From Corallium rubrum (taxonomy: Eukaryota; Cnidaria; Anthozoa; Scleralcyonacea; Coralliidae): 64,000 nucleotides of DNA. Within the stretch, counting starts at the first letter, position 1, and each line of letters opens with the position of its first letter. Made by a program: the position numbers and the translations under genes. The stretch lies in contig OZ036015.1 of NCBI GenBank assembly GCA_964035015.1, positions 7,929,309 through 7,993,308 of the forward strand, in the 5' to 3' direction. Shown one piece after another: positions 49,481 to 60,662 of this stretch. Below the pieces are notes generated by a model. The model saw only the letters and a program-made list of their open reading frames with translations, had not been told where the DNA came from and did not search any database.

Positions 49481-50290
49481 TTTTAATTCAACTCAGACAA
49501 TAACTGGAGTGGCTTGAAGAGAAATTACACAATAACCAAGGTTTCTCAGTTAAAGGTTTCAATAGATATTGTTCGCCTTAAATGCCGTGTTTTAGCCATT
49601 CAGAGGTTCGTGTCTGACAACAAGGCAAGGGGGTTTTTTAAATTCAGACAATCGTTTGTACAATAACCAAGGTTTCTTAGTTAAAGGTTTCAATAGATAT
49701 TGTTCGCCTTAAATGCCGTGTTTTAGCCGTTCACAGGTTCGTGTCTGAGAACAAGGAAGTTTTTTAAATTCAGACAATCGTTTTGACAGAACTGTGGAGT
49801 CTCTTCAAGGTCATAAAACAAGTTTGAAATAGATATTGTGTCCAGTTAAACAATGCGTTTTAGTTTCAGTCGTTCAAATGGTTGTGTCTTGATTCGGAGT
49901 TTTTTTAATTCAGACAATCGTTTTGGCGGAACTGCGGAGACAAGATCATAAAACAGGTTTGAAATAGATATTGTGTAGAGTTAAATACTGCGATTTAGTT
50001 TCAGTCATTCAAATAGTCGTGTCTCGATGCGGAGTTTTTTTAAATTCAGACAATCGTTTTAGCAGAACTGCGGAGACAAGATCATAAAACAGGTTTGAAA
50101 TAGATATTGTGTAGACTTAAATAATGCGTTTTAGTTTCAGGCGTTCAAATGGTTGTGTTTTGATTCGGAGTTTTTTTAATTCAGACAATCGTTTTGGCAG
50201 AACTGCGGAGACAAGATCATAAAACAGGTTTGAAATAGATATTGTGTAGAGTTAAATAATGCGTTCTAGTTTTAGCTTCAAATGTTCGTG
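49480..50290. repeat. ~130-bp tandem repeat, about six copies
   Basis: TTTAAATTCAGACAATCGTTTT recurs near 49640, 49765, 49905, 50040 and 50175, with GAAATAGATATTGTGTAGA and AGACAAGATCATAAAACAGG. The first copies are more diverged. Confidence 0.8.
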
Positions 50291-50509
50291 TCTTGTAGCA
50301 CAGCGTGTGGAAAATATCTCAATCTTCTGATGATGGATGGTGGATTGCGAGACGGTCGACTTGCTGCCCCCATATTGCTACGGCTCATTTCAATAACAAT
50401 GCCATGTCTGGTGATAAAGTGAACAATTATGTCTAGTCTTTTGACACATGGCAATCATACAATTAACTAACATTCCACGCAAAGCGAAAATGTACACAAG
50501 AATAGTTCT

Positions 50510-50830
50510 CATTTTCACACGCCAAACACTGCGTAACCCAAACATTTGGTAACCCAAACAAGTTGGTAACCCAAACACTGCGTAACCCACTACTGCGTAA
50601 CCCAAACACTGCGTAACCCAAACACTTGGTAACCCAAACACTGCGTAACCCAAACACCAAACACTTGGTAACCCTAACACTGCGTAACCCAAACACTGCG
50701 TAACCCAGACACTGGGTAACCCAAACACTGGGTAACCCTAACACTGCGTAACCCAAACACTGCGTAACCCAAACACTGCGTAACCCACTACTGCGTAACC
50801 CAAACACTGCGTAACCCAAACACTGCCTAC
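50510..50830. repeat. 16-bp minisatellite, about 19 copies
   Basis: Unit GTAACCCAAACACTGC with TTG and GGG variants. The last unit runs directly into CAAACACTGCCTACACAACA, the start of the hammerhead-family repeat. Confidence 0.9.
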
Positions 50831-50960
50831 ACAACACTCTACTTTTATATTACTCCAAGATTTACTCTGATGAAGAACTTTGGTTTAAAACGTCAGTATT
50901 TCATTCTCTAAAATCTCAGCAGTTGACCATCTTTAAGATTTTCTATACATTGTAACACAA
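50825..50960 (+). repeat. Single hammerhead-family unit (sister type)
   Basis: AAACACTGCCTACACAACAC...CTCTGATGAAGAACTTTGG with AAAACGTC in place of GAAACGTC; same as the 61085-62215 array, inverted. Confidence 0.7.
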
Positions 50961-51070
50961 AAACGAAGTTCAGTTGTGGCTTATTTGGTCAGTCTCCGTG
51001 GCAGGTTCATGCAGACTTGAATGATATTGAAATAAGCTCTTGTTTATAAACTTAACTGAATCGCAATGTG

Positions 51071-51359
51071 CTAGGGATTTTTGGTGAAGGAAAATTCGAG
51101 TGTAGAATATATACATTTTAAGACTCCTTAACAATTCTCTCCTGGCATTACCACCTTAATGTATACAGAACTCGCGATCAAGCTTCTCGGCAACGGCCTC
51201 CGTGGCTCAGTGGTCAGAACATTGCACTACAATCGCAAGGTCGTGGGTTCAATTCCTGCCCGGAAGGCCTGTGTAGTTGCATTTTTCGCAACTGGTCCCG
51301 GTTTGGTCTTAAAATGTATATATTCTACACTAGAATTTTCCTTCACCAAAAATCCCTAG
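51071..51359 (+). mobile_element. tRNA-like sequence inside a long inverted repeat
   Basis: Arms 51071-51124 and 51306-51359 are near-perfect inverted copies (CTAGGGATTTTTGGTGAAGG...). Between them, 51196-51268 has tRNA features: paired ends GGCCTCC and GGAAGGCC, A box TGGCTCAGTGG, B box GGTTCAATTCC. The anticodon arm is irregular, so it is a tRNA-derived element rather than a tRNA gene. Confidence 0.65.
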
Positions 51360-51434
51360 AATATGCTATGTAATCGAGTGAAATTGCCCAATATTACTTT
51401 TAAAAGTACATGTGGTTGGTTTGGACGTTTGTCA

Positions 51435-51545
51435 AGCTCAATTACTCAGAAAAGATTTCTGTAACCTTCCGGTTACACGCCCTACCATTGAGCTACTGAG
51501 GGTGAGAGGGAGAGTTAAGATTGTCAATTCATAGTCATATACTCA
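51435..51545 (-). mobile_element. tRNA SINE, truncated copy
   Basis: The minus strand has CAGTAGCTCAATGGTAGGGCG (A box), a degenerate B box, and the tail CAGAAATCTTTTCTGAGTAA. Confidence 0.7.
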
Positions 51546-51547
51546 GA

Positions 51548-52050
51548 TTCAACAAGGTGGAAACAATGGCAAATTAAGAGTCTTTAAAAAACTGAAAATA
51601 AATTTTGGCTTTGAAAAATATCTTTCTTCAATTCGCAACTTTAAACATCGCCAAGCGGTTACAAAATTAAGAATTTCAGCTCATAAATTACCTGTTGAAA
51701 CTGGTCGATACGGAAATGTTTCATACAGTGAAAGATCATGCAAACATTGTGATCTAAATGAGATTGGGAACGAACAACACCTTTTAATGTCATGCAGAAA
51801 CACAAAGTTCGCCGATCTTAGAGTTAATTTTATGGAAAGTCTCTCAGTCTCTGTAAAATATATAACTCGTTTTCTAAATTTAGCTATCAAGACCTTTTCA
51901 TGTATGTCATTGCTATGCAAGACAAAACAATTATGACTTTGGTAGCTAAATACTGTTTTAATATTTTAACAAGTTTTGAAAGTTTATAGTTGAGCACGTA
52001 GTTTAGTTTATATGTTATATGTATGTATCTTATATACCAAATGTTCGGTG
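51548..52050 (+). mobile_element. LINE 3' end, copy 2 (broken frame)
   Basis: The plus-strand equivalent of 790-1322. An 8-bp local duplication (TCTCAGTCTC at about 51840) and stops break the frame that is open in copy 1. It ends near ATATACCAAATG, where copy 1 continues ...CTGGTATTTATG. Confidence 0.75.
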
Positions 52051-52142
52051 GACTTTGGAACTCATTGCCAGAACCTGCGAGAGAAACAAACAATTTTAAT
52101 TTATTTATCAAATTGATACGAAACTTGGACGCAGAATAAATT
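52045..52142 (+). mobile_element. Second LINE C-terminal fragment
   Basis: Reads FGGLWNSLPEPARETNNFNLF...IRNLDAE then stop: the LWNSLP...FK/FI pattern typical of the end of CR1/L2-like ORF2. It is joined directly to the previous LINE tail. Confidence 0.55.
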
Positions 52143-52477
52143 AAATACTTTACATTATTCATTATATAGAACAAATTTCTGAAAATTTATAATAGATTAG
52201 TATTTTATAGTTTATAGTAGTTATATTTTTATTTATAAAATAACAGGTATGCTACGCACGCTCTGATTGGACGAGAGCCATTTTCACTCAGAGTACAGAG
52301 ACACGTTTGACGTCATTTTCATTTTATATTGTACAACGCATGCTCTGTTTGGTTAAATCTCACGTAATCACTGGCGTATTTATTTGATTACGCCATCATT
52401 CGTCAGCTGAGTCTCGGTCACTTTGGTGGCTTCTCCTTGGTTTTTTACCTCGTAAAACGGTTAGTTATTTTATAAAA

Positions 52478-52665
52478 CAAATAGAAAATCGCTTTTGTGA
52501 CTCTGTACTGTGATACAAACACGAATGACGCAATTTCAACCGGAAAAAATGTGAAAGCACTCGGCTTCGCCTCGTGTTTCCACTAGGCATTTTTTCCGGT
52601 TGAAATCACGTCATTCGTGTTTGTATCACAGTACAGAGACACGCAAGCGATTTTCTATTTGTTAA
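52478..52665. repeat. Hairpin with ~72-bp arms
   Basis: AACAAATAGAAAATCGCTT at the left and its complement at the right; the arms also share GTACTGTGATACAAACACG and TTTCAACCGGAAAAAATG. Confidence 0.75.
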
Positions 52666-52744
52666 CTAAATAGTGGCATGCCTGTAAACTAGCTGGATAA
52701 GCTAAGCGCATTTGATCACTTTAAATAAAATTGTACTGTATTGT

Positions 52745-52915
52745 ATTGTTCATCAAACTCAATTACTCAGAAAAGATTTCTGAGACCCCAGACAGGCTTC
52801 GAACCTGCAACCTTCCCGTTAGACGCTCTGCCATTGAGCTACTGAGGGTTAGAGGGAAACTAAGATTGTCAATTCATAGTCATATGTGCACCTAAGTGTT
52901 TGCATATGAGATGTA
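52745..52915 (-). mobile_element. tRNA SINE, best-preserved copy
   Basis: Minus strand: ACTATGAATTGACAATCTTA leader, CAGTAGCTCAATGGCAGAGC (A box), GGTTGCAGGTTCGAAGCC (B box), then GTCTGGGGTCTCAGAAATC tail. A 3' fragment of the same family is at 53005-53050. Confidence 0.75.
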
Positions 52916-53266
52916 GTTAAAGTGATATGCTAAGTTGTACGTATACATATAGTGCATGTGGTTCCTTTGTGAGCTTGGTGTAATGGAACAGACGTTTAGT
53001 GGACGTTCATCAAACTCAATTACTCAGAAAAGGTTTCTGACACCCCAGACAGGGTTCCATTTCGGATCAGCAAACGATCAATGCGGCCAACTGGTAGGAA
53101 TAAAAGACCCCAAGCATTTCAATAGCAACCTCTCTAGAGCAAGAGGTCACCAGATGGCCATAAGAATCAGCTTTCATCTTATTATGAAAACCACTTGCTT
53201 ACTGCTGGGGCAGATGTTCTTGCTCTCTCGTTACCTGATAGAAGCTAACCTCAACATTGCTAGATC

Positions 53267-53836
53267 TTAACCCTATCCAGACTGGGGAGGGAAGTGCCCG
53301 CGCTGATTTTAAAAGTTAATATCTCCTAAACCAGTACAGGTATGGTTCTGAAATTTTATGACTTTTCCTAAATATGTATGGGCTTTATGTGTGGAAAATT
53401 TGGTGAAAAAATATTACGCCAAAAAAAAGTTACAGCGGAGTCGTGAACACCTACTAACACTAAATTTCAGCAGGCAATTTTTATTATGTTTGCTTTTATA
53501 ATAGTTACAATAAAAGTAAGCACTTTTTAATAAAGAGAAACTATTTTTTTGATATACTACCTTTTTTATGTTAACAAAACAATAAGAAATTTTTTTTTGG
53601 AAATTCTAAAAATCCTGGGTTTTTGCAATTAATGACGTCATAATGACGTCATAATTTGTTGCCATGACAACATAAGTGTAACACATACTTGAACAAGGCA
53701 TACCATCCACCTGTAAAAGTTTCGTCGGAATACACCAAATGGTTCAGGAGATATTGACCGCGGGCACTTTCCCCCCCCCCCCCCCCCCCAAGTCCCAGAA
53801 GACAAAAAAAGCCCAGTCTGCATGGATAGGGTGTAA
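53267..53836. mobile_element. MITE with ACCCTATCCA ends
   Basis: Ends TTAACCCTATCCAGACTGGG and the complement of CCCAGTCTGCATGGATAGGG; subterminal AAGTGCCCGCG is also inverted, and a poly-C tract lies near the right end. Confidence 0.65.
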
Positions 53837-55243
53837 ATGAAATGAAAATTAAGTTTGTCTAATTTGGAAGAAATCTTGATATTGTAAAGTAACATCTTCT
53901 ACACTTTTTCCATATCTTACTTCATTCTTGAGATCTTATTATTTAATTCTTTGAAAGTTTTCATGGCGATAAAGTAATATAAATAAGTTTTGTGGAAACA
54001 CCACGTAAAATATTTCTTTGCTAAGCTTTCGGCCTGTTGACTCAGGCCTTCATCAGAGCAATGACAACAAGTTGTTGGCTCACGTCATTTATAAACTACA
54101 TTAAATAGCTATTAAATAGCACGTGGCGTGCCCTATTCGGAGAACATTCTTGATTTTGTTTTCTAATTAATAAAATTAACGTGATACGCCATTGTATTCT
54201 TACGTGATTTAATTGATCAGTTGCTTAGTTTATAAATGACATGAGCCAACAACTTGTTGTCATTGCTCTGATGAAGGCCTGAGTCAACAAGCCGAAAGCT
54301 TAGCAAAGGATTTTTTTTTTATTTAAACATATTTTAGAGTACAAACATTTTCTCCGAGAGCAAAGCTCATCTAGGGAGATTACGTCGAAATATAATATTA
54401 CAAAGTCACTAAAGAGTTTTTAAAGGGAAAGAGCAAAGGTCGTTTGATATATGATAAAAAAAAAAAGATTTAGCTGATAATATTAAATTACATTGTGAAA
54501 AAAAGAAAGAAAAGAAAAGGACACACAGAGTAAAATAATTGAAAAATGGTCAGAAATTGCTGATATAGTCCCAACTGATCATTTGATCGTTTAGTGCTTA
54601 AAATCGCTTAGTGTCTCGTATAAATTCCTGGACATTACAGAACAGAACTTGATTTTCTTTGAAACTAAGCAGTTCTGATCCATGTAGGAATATTTGAATT
54701 TTTTGGGAATCAGAAAAACCTGACCATATTTTACGTGGTGTTTCCACAAAACTTATTTATATTATATATTACTATTTGTTTGATATGCAAAGATTTATTC
54801 AACCAACATAAATACCAGATTTGGTATATAAGATACATACATATCACATATAAACTAAACTACGTGCTCAACTATAAACTTTCAAAACTTAGCAAACTGC
54901 ATATACGTCACATTGTATAATAAGTTGTTGGAAAATTAGGAATATTATTGAAGTTATCGAACAAAGTCACACGAAACTGGGCATGTAGGTGTATTTGTCT
55001 CATGACTTTAAAAAAAAAAACAGGTTCAAGCGAGTTAACAGATTAATATCAATGATATGCACGATTTCTCAGTAACTCATTTTACAATGTGACGTATGCA
55101 GTGTGCTCATTTACATATCAAACAAATAGTAAGATCTCAAGAACGAAGTAAGATGTGGAAAAACTGTAGAAGATGTTACTTTACAATATCAAGAGTTCTT
55201 CCAAATTAGACAAACGTAATTTTCATTTCATATACACTTTAAT
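53834..55243. mobile_element. Long-arm MITE, copy interrupted twice
   Basis: Left arm 53834-53944 and right arm to about 55243 belong to the 31523-32246 family. Between them are a 0.8-kb insert (about 53950-54768) and a LINE 3'-end fragment (about 54808-54893). Confidence 0.65.
53971..54768. mobile_element. Insert with inverted ends and two hammerhead-like motifs
   Basis: Ends of about 40 bp (AAGTAATATAAATAAGTTTT and complement). Inner inverted arms each hold a motif: 54018-54061 (-) and 54263-54306 (+), reading UUGCU, CUGAUGA, A, stem II GGCCUG-AGUCAA-CAGGCC, GAAA, palindromic stem III AGCU, U, then AGCAA, a perfect 5-bp stem I. The plus copy has one stem II mismatch. Confidence 0.65.
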
Positions 55244-55325
55244 GCATTTAGCCTTCCTTGCGCCAACTGTCTTAATCAAAATGTCTCAGGCGTTCTCAGT
55301 TTGTCTGTCTGTCCTGATCGCGTCT

Positions 55326-56430
55326 AAGGGCCTGTTTATGTGATCCTGGTGTACCGGGATGTCCCGGTTGACCGGGATGAATTTCATCCCGTGTTTATAT
55401 GGAGTAAACAAAGTGCTCGTCCCGCGGGTTGCCCGGGATAAATTTCATCGCGGGTCAAAAAGCGCGGGAATTTAAGGAAATGGACAAAAAAACAAAAACT
55501 CACCCTAATTCTACAATGTTTATCAATTATTGGACGAGTCTGAGTAAAATATCATGATTTGTCAGTGGCGAGCTACTAGTTATTTGCCGATGCCGAAGGC
55601 AGAGGCAAATAACTAGCAGCGAGACACTGACAAATCATGATATTTTGCGATTGACGAGTTCAATAATTGATTTATCATTCATAAAATAGTTAAAAAGTTG
55701 ATATGCCTGAAGTAAGAGATCGCCACTCTTCTCTCTGTCTTCGGCATACTAAAATCTTCGTAAAACTTACTTTTTGTTGGCACGACTCTTGCTTTTTATC
55801 TCACTAAAACTTCCTTTTCACTATTTCTTTCCTGAAGTACATTGTCGTTATGGATGCTTCAAAATACTCTCGATTATTTTCTGGCATAGCTGAAGAACTA
55901 GCCGCCATGTCTACGAAAATTATTTGCCGTCAGCAGCGTTATCGCTAGTGCGTATGCTCATAAAATTATTTGCAGGTAAATTAACCAATCAGAATGCGGG
56001 ATAGAAACGAAATGAATGATAATAGAAGTTATTTCACTTTTATTCCGTGTTTTGTCTTTAGACCTGACCGTTTGGACGAAATTCTGACCGTAATATTCAA
56101 AGTTACAAGCATTGTAGTTCAGTAAACTTCATCCTGGTGTACCGGGATGTCGCGTTTATATGCAGTGTTCTCACTTTTTAAGGAAATTTCCTTAAAAAAG
56201 ACCATCACTGTGGGAGGAGGGGTCAGTATTAATAGTATATATTATACAATCTTTTCAAAAGTTCTTTGTGTCTCTCTTTGTTCTAATCCCCTCCCCCGAT
56301 GAGGACAGGACTATGCAAATAAGTTGTGAGAGCCCTGTTTATATGGGAAAAAATCTGTCCCGGTGTACCGAGATCTCGGTTGCTTCAACCGGGATCCCGG
56401 TACACCGGGATCATATAAACAGGCCCTAAA
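55326..56430. mobile_element. 1.1-kb inverted-repeat element (GTACACCGGGAT ends)
   Basis: AGGGCCTGTTTATGTGATCC at the left and its near complement at the right. A nested hairpin at about 55540-55670 has arms around TGATTTGTCAGTG. A degenerate relative is at about 25790-25860. Confidence 0.7.
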
Positions 56431-56519
56431 TGAGGGTAACTCTCTTTGCCGGGATCCAGCATCTCAGCGTTTGTTTTCGTTTACATGACAAGAGGGACCT
56501 CCAGCCCTCCCAGGTGAGA

Positions 56520-56849
56520 TACCACGTAGCCAGGATTTTGAAAGGGGGGGAGCCGAAATGAAAATAAATTTTTAGGGGGACCCGGGGGCATGCTCCCTCG
56601 GGAAATTTTGAAATCGAGAGTCGCTGAAATGCCATTTCCTGGCTTTTGGAGGAAGATTTTATAGACTCTAAACGTTAAAAAACGTCATATATACTCAAAA
56701 CACGCAAACGTCACATAGATACTCAAAATGCATGCACTCAGTAGATTGAATACACTGTTTACAAGCGGATGAAGTTGTCCTTCAGTAGCATGTTGTGTTA
56801 ACTAGGTTAAAGTCAAATGAGGCCAGAAGCTACTGTGTGAAAATATATA

Positions 56850-56908
<59 letters not shown>

Positions 56909-57095
56909 ATATTTTATATATATTTTCACACAGTAGCTTCTGGCCTCATTTGACTTTAACCTAGTTAACACTGTTTACAGTTTATTTCCTGACACAATGG
57001 CATATTGCATCAGTTTTGTAGTTACATGTCTGTTGTTTTATATCAAAAGGGGGGGAGCTGCGGCTCCCACGGCTCCCCCCTGGCTACGTCCCTGG
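56520..57095. mobile_element. GCATGCCCC-family MITE with insertion
   Basis: Ends ACGTAGCCAGGATTTTG and the complement of CCCCTGGCTACGT. The interior matches 1561-1873 but is split at ACACTGTTTACA by 56764-56967. Confidence 0.75.
56764..56967. mobile_element. Insertion with 12-bp target duplication and AAAT-centred palindrome
   Basis: ACACTGTTTACA is present at 56752-56763 and again at 56968-56979; the empty copy at 1561-1873 has it once. The insert is mostly a palindrome (about 55-bp arms, GTGTTAACTAGGTTAAAGTC) around (AAAT)n. Confidence 0.8.
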
Positions 57096-57244
57096 TGAGA
57101 TCTCGCTATTGACAAACCCGGGATGTCGCCTAGCCACCCGATCCGCACGTTGTACCTAATAAACTATTATATATTATATATTATATACACATTGTATCCA
57201 GTAAGTTACTGGAAATTGTTGAATTGTAAGATCCGATCTGACGT

Positions 57245-57655
57245 TAGCCAAAATCAGGCTTTCTGGCAGGTGTTGGTAAAAAAGTAGGACAAAAGTAGGA
57301 CTAAAATTTTCGTAAAAGTATAAGAAAACGTACAAAAAAGTAGGACAAAAGTAGGAATTTCTTATGATTAATTTCGAATGACAATACCACAACAATACAA
57401 TTTAACCCTATTTTTACTAAAACAAAATATACAAAAGTGACCTCCTCTTCCCCTACAGCCAAACGAGTTTTACTTCTGAGTTTTACTTCCTCTTGGCAGT
57501 ATCAAGTCAAAACATAATGATTCCACGAAACAGTTTTCAAAAAAAAACTAGGATTTTAAGTGAAAAAGTTGGAAAAAGTAGGAAAACCAGGAAAAGTAGG
57601 AGAGTGCAGAAAAAGTAGGAAAAAGTACGATCGCCAGAAAGCCTGCAAAATAGAA
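57245..57655. mobile_element. MITE with CAGGCTTTCTGGC ends
   Basis: CAGGCTTTCTGGC at about 57258 and GCCAGAAAGCCTG at about 57632. The interior has many AAAAGTAGGA repeats. Confidence 0.6.
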
Positions 57656-57854
57656 ATACTAATAACTAATGTAGGCAAGAAAAAATTTCCACAAATATTT
57701 TTTTTTTATTTAAAATACTTTGCCATTACAAACATACAACTTTACATTACTGACACTAGATACACTGAGACATGGCCGGGTTACCATCACAGCTCCGTAG
57801 GATAAATATCCACCGGGGCCAATTACGATGAGCCCTGAACACTTCTAATTTACA

Positions 57855-58155
57855 TCACTGGTTACATTTAAGTTTAAAACAACACTGTTTTTGAAGAACG
57901 TGAGCTAAATTTCTATTTACATGACATTTCACGCAGTTTGATTTAAAAGTTATAGCGGTGTCCGGGTCATAGACCTCTCTAAGTAGCCCCTTATATTTTC
58001 TCGTGAGACTACATTTAAAAATAGCAGCACTTTGAGACAAGTCCCTTTCACCAGGTGTTAGACTGTTCCAAATTCTACTTGTGCGGACAAAAAAACTGTT
58101 CTGAAAAGATACTGTTTTAGCACGAGGTATCTCCGTACGAACACCTGTCCAAGTG
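57855..58155 (-). mobile_element. LINE C-terminal fragment ending in TA tract
   Basis: The minus strand encodes RTEIPRAKTVSFQNSFFVRT, SRIWNSLTPGERDLSQSAAI, FKCSLTRKYK, then a C..C...H..H-like end (CVKCHVNRNLAHVLQKQCC). This is the RT-distal signature of CR1/L2-like ORF2. The upstream part is missing; a (TA)n tract (58165-58235) abuts it. Confidence 0.65.
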
Positions 58156-58168
58156 TTATTTTGACGTG

Positions 58169-58235
<67 letters not shown>

Positions 58236-58308
58236 GTGATATACGTGTGGGTTTTGGTCTACAAAACGCAAAGAGTGCTCGATAACATATAGTTAGAGCA
58301 AATATATA

Positions 58309-58427
58309 TTTTCGCTTACCTCAAAAGTCTGCAACAGGCTGTTTCATCTAAAAAAGAATCTTCAGGCAGATCTGCCTGAAGATTCTTTTTTAGATGAAAC
58401 AGCCTGTTGCAGACTTTTAAGGCAAGC

Positions 58428-58432
<5 letters not shown>
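58309..58432. repeat. Near-perfect palindrome without a loop, between TA tracts
   Basis: Arms of about 60 bp meet at 58371 (GAATCTTCAGGCAGA/TCTGCCTGAAGATTC). Few mismatches, no spacer. (TA)n lies on both sides (58165-58235, 58432-58492). Confidence 0.85.
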
Positions 58433-58494
<62 letters not shown>

Positions 58495-58765
58495 ATGCCT
58501 GTTGAGCTATCGAGCCGCACAGGCATTAATTGTAGGCGATTTTTATCCAACTTAATAATATACATGAAAAAATTTCTCAATTCTGATTGGCTGAGAGGAG
58601 TGCAATTTTAGTGTAAATTTTGTAATTTTTTAAATTTGCACAAAATCTTTTTTTACTAGAAAAAAAGCTCTTCCTGTTAATTTTTCATGTATGTTACTTG
58701 AACAAAGCATTTTGATTAGAAAGATTCTCTTTATGATAAATTTTTTCATGTATATTATTAATAAG

Positions 58766-58938
58766 TAATAGCATGGTTGCGAGTGCAATTTGAAAGAAAC
58801 ACGCACTCGTGAGTTTTTCAAAGACCTCAAATAGCACTCGTCCTTCGAACTCGTGCAATTTTAATAGTCTTTGAAAAACTCACTCGTGCATGTTTTTTCC
58901 AAATTGCACTGGAAACCATGCTAGCTATTACCTATACT
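58766..58938. mobile_element. Palindromic MITE (TAGCATGGTTGCGAGTGCAA)
   Basis: TAATAGCATGGTTGCGAGTG at the left and an inverted copy at the right; the inner arms share GTGAGTTTTTCAAAGAC. Confidence 0.7.
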
Positions 58939-59017
58939 AAAGCAACTTAATGTTTATCCGTCAGGAAGTGCAGTGTTTCAATTCTATTACACAACCATCC
59001 TCAGAGTAACATGAGAA

Positions 59018-59205
59018 AATCTTTCATGACTTTCTCACACTACTAAAGTCAACCCAAAAATTTCGGCTGACTCGAGCGGGATTTGAACTCGCAAGGCCTT
59101 CCAGTGGACCGGAATCCCGAAGGTGCGAGTCCAAATCCCACTCGAATCAGCCGAATTATTCGATTGACTTTAGCAGTGTAAGAAAATCATGAAAAATACG
59201 ATTCC
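59018..59205. mobile_element. Inverted pair of tRNA-like 3' halves
   Basis: The minus strand of the left half has GCGAGTTCAAATCCCGC (T-arm/B box); the right half has the plus-strand equivalent GCGAGTCCAAATCCCAC. The two lie head to head within ~75-bp arms. Confidence 0.6.
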
Positions 59206-59282
59206 TATTAGCAATATATGAGCAGAAATATTCTCCAATTGAGAGCAACAGGCAAAACGCAATATTTGAATTAATGAATAGA

Positions 59283-59500
59283 GGATATTACACGGCGGCG
59301 CGAAGATATGAATTTTATCTTCGGGTGGGTGAAAACAATGTGATGGTTCTGCTTAAGCTCCTAGCCTGTATTGTTTGATACACACAATGTTTAACACCAG
59401 TGTGGGTCCAATTACCTATCTATCAATGTAAAATATTGTTTTTGCCACGAGAAGATAAAACTCATATCTTCAAGCCACCGTGTAATGTTCTTTTTATTAT
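59283..59500. mobile_element. Palindromic MITE (ATTACACGGCGGC)
   Basis: ATATTACACGGCGGCGCG...GAAGATATGAATTTTATCTTC and the complement at the right end. Confidence 0.7.
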
Positions 59501-59702
59501 ATAGATTCAATGCAAAACGAGGTAAAATTCTAAATGCCGTCATCGATATCTTCACTAGTGAGGATATGGAAAATACGACACTGCATATTTCCTAGTAAAA
59601 CACTCGCATCTATGTAATAATGTTGCGATATTTGGAACAACGACATGCTATAAGTTCAAGAAACGAATGCCTTCCAAATTGCCACAGCATGCGATATATT
59701 AC

Positions 59703-60140
59703 GACCTTAAAAGCGCACATGAAACGAAAATTAAGTTTGTCTTATTTGAAAGAACACTTAAAATGATAGAGTAACATCTTTTGCAGTTTTTCGTTTCCTT
59801 GCTTCGTTCTTGAGATATTTCAGTTTGTTTGAAATGTAAATTAAACAACTTGACGTCATATATCTTTGCTATTATCAAACCAAACTTAATTCGAAGGAAG
59901 TATGTGCGTGTGTTTCTCTCACAACGCCAAACATGTAGAATTTTCAAGCGATTATGTTTGATAATAGCAAAGATATATAACCTCCTCTGATAACTCGTTA
60001 TGCATATGTGACGTCAAGTTGTTTAATTTACATTTCAAACAAACTGAAATATCTCAAGAACGAAGCAAGGAAATGAAAAACTGCAAAAGATGTTACTCTA
60101 TCATTTTAAGTGCTCTTTCAAATAAGACAAACTTAATTAG
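59703..60140. mobile_element. Long-arm MITE, intact copy
   Basis: Arms of about 190 bp share AAACTTAATT...CTTATTTGAAAGAACACTTA and GAGATATTTCAGTTTGTTTG; the closest relative is 28083-28785. Confidence 0.8.
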
Positions 60141-60439
60141 AATTTTTATTTAAAGTATCATAGCCCATAGGATTTCCTAAATTGCAATCTTGTCTGATTT
60201 CGCTTTGACAGATATTAGTCAAAATTTGAACAATGTCTCTTACACTGACACATGGTCAATCTAGACGACAACATTCGGTACTTAACTCATTCCAATCCAA
60301 TGCTTGTATATTGTATATTGTGATGATATTATATTTATATACGAATGCTTTTTAAATGACAAAATAATAACTTTTTTTTAAAATAAAAGGCTGGATAACT
60401 TTCCTGAACGACAAGACGTCGATTACCTTAGCGCTTACG

Positions 60440-60662
60440 ATATCTCTTTAACACTTTGAAGCCTGAAGACGAGTCTTTAGTATTTTATTTTGGCTAACGC
60501 CAGACGATTTTATTCAGCACAGAGAGAAGTCCAGGTCTCAAAGTGTTAAAATCTATCTCTTTAACACTTTGAAGCCTGAAGACGAGTCTTTAGTATTTAT
60601 TCTGGCTAATGCTAGACGATTTTATTCAGCACAGGGAGAGGTCCAGGCCTCAAAGTATTAAG
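60440..60662. repeat. ~110-bp direct duplication with inverted ends
   Basis: Two copies of TATCTCTTTAACACTTTGAA...; each begins TTAACACTTTGA and ends TCAAAGTGTTAA-like, so a small MITE may have duplicated in tandem. Confidence 0.75.

Noticed and set aside
51196-51268. Functional tRNA gene
   Set aside because: A and B boxes are present, but the anticodon arm does not fold regularly and the sequence is embedded in an inverted-repeat element.
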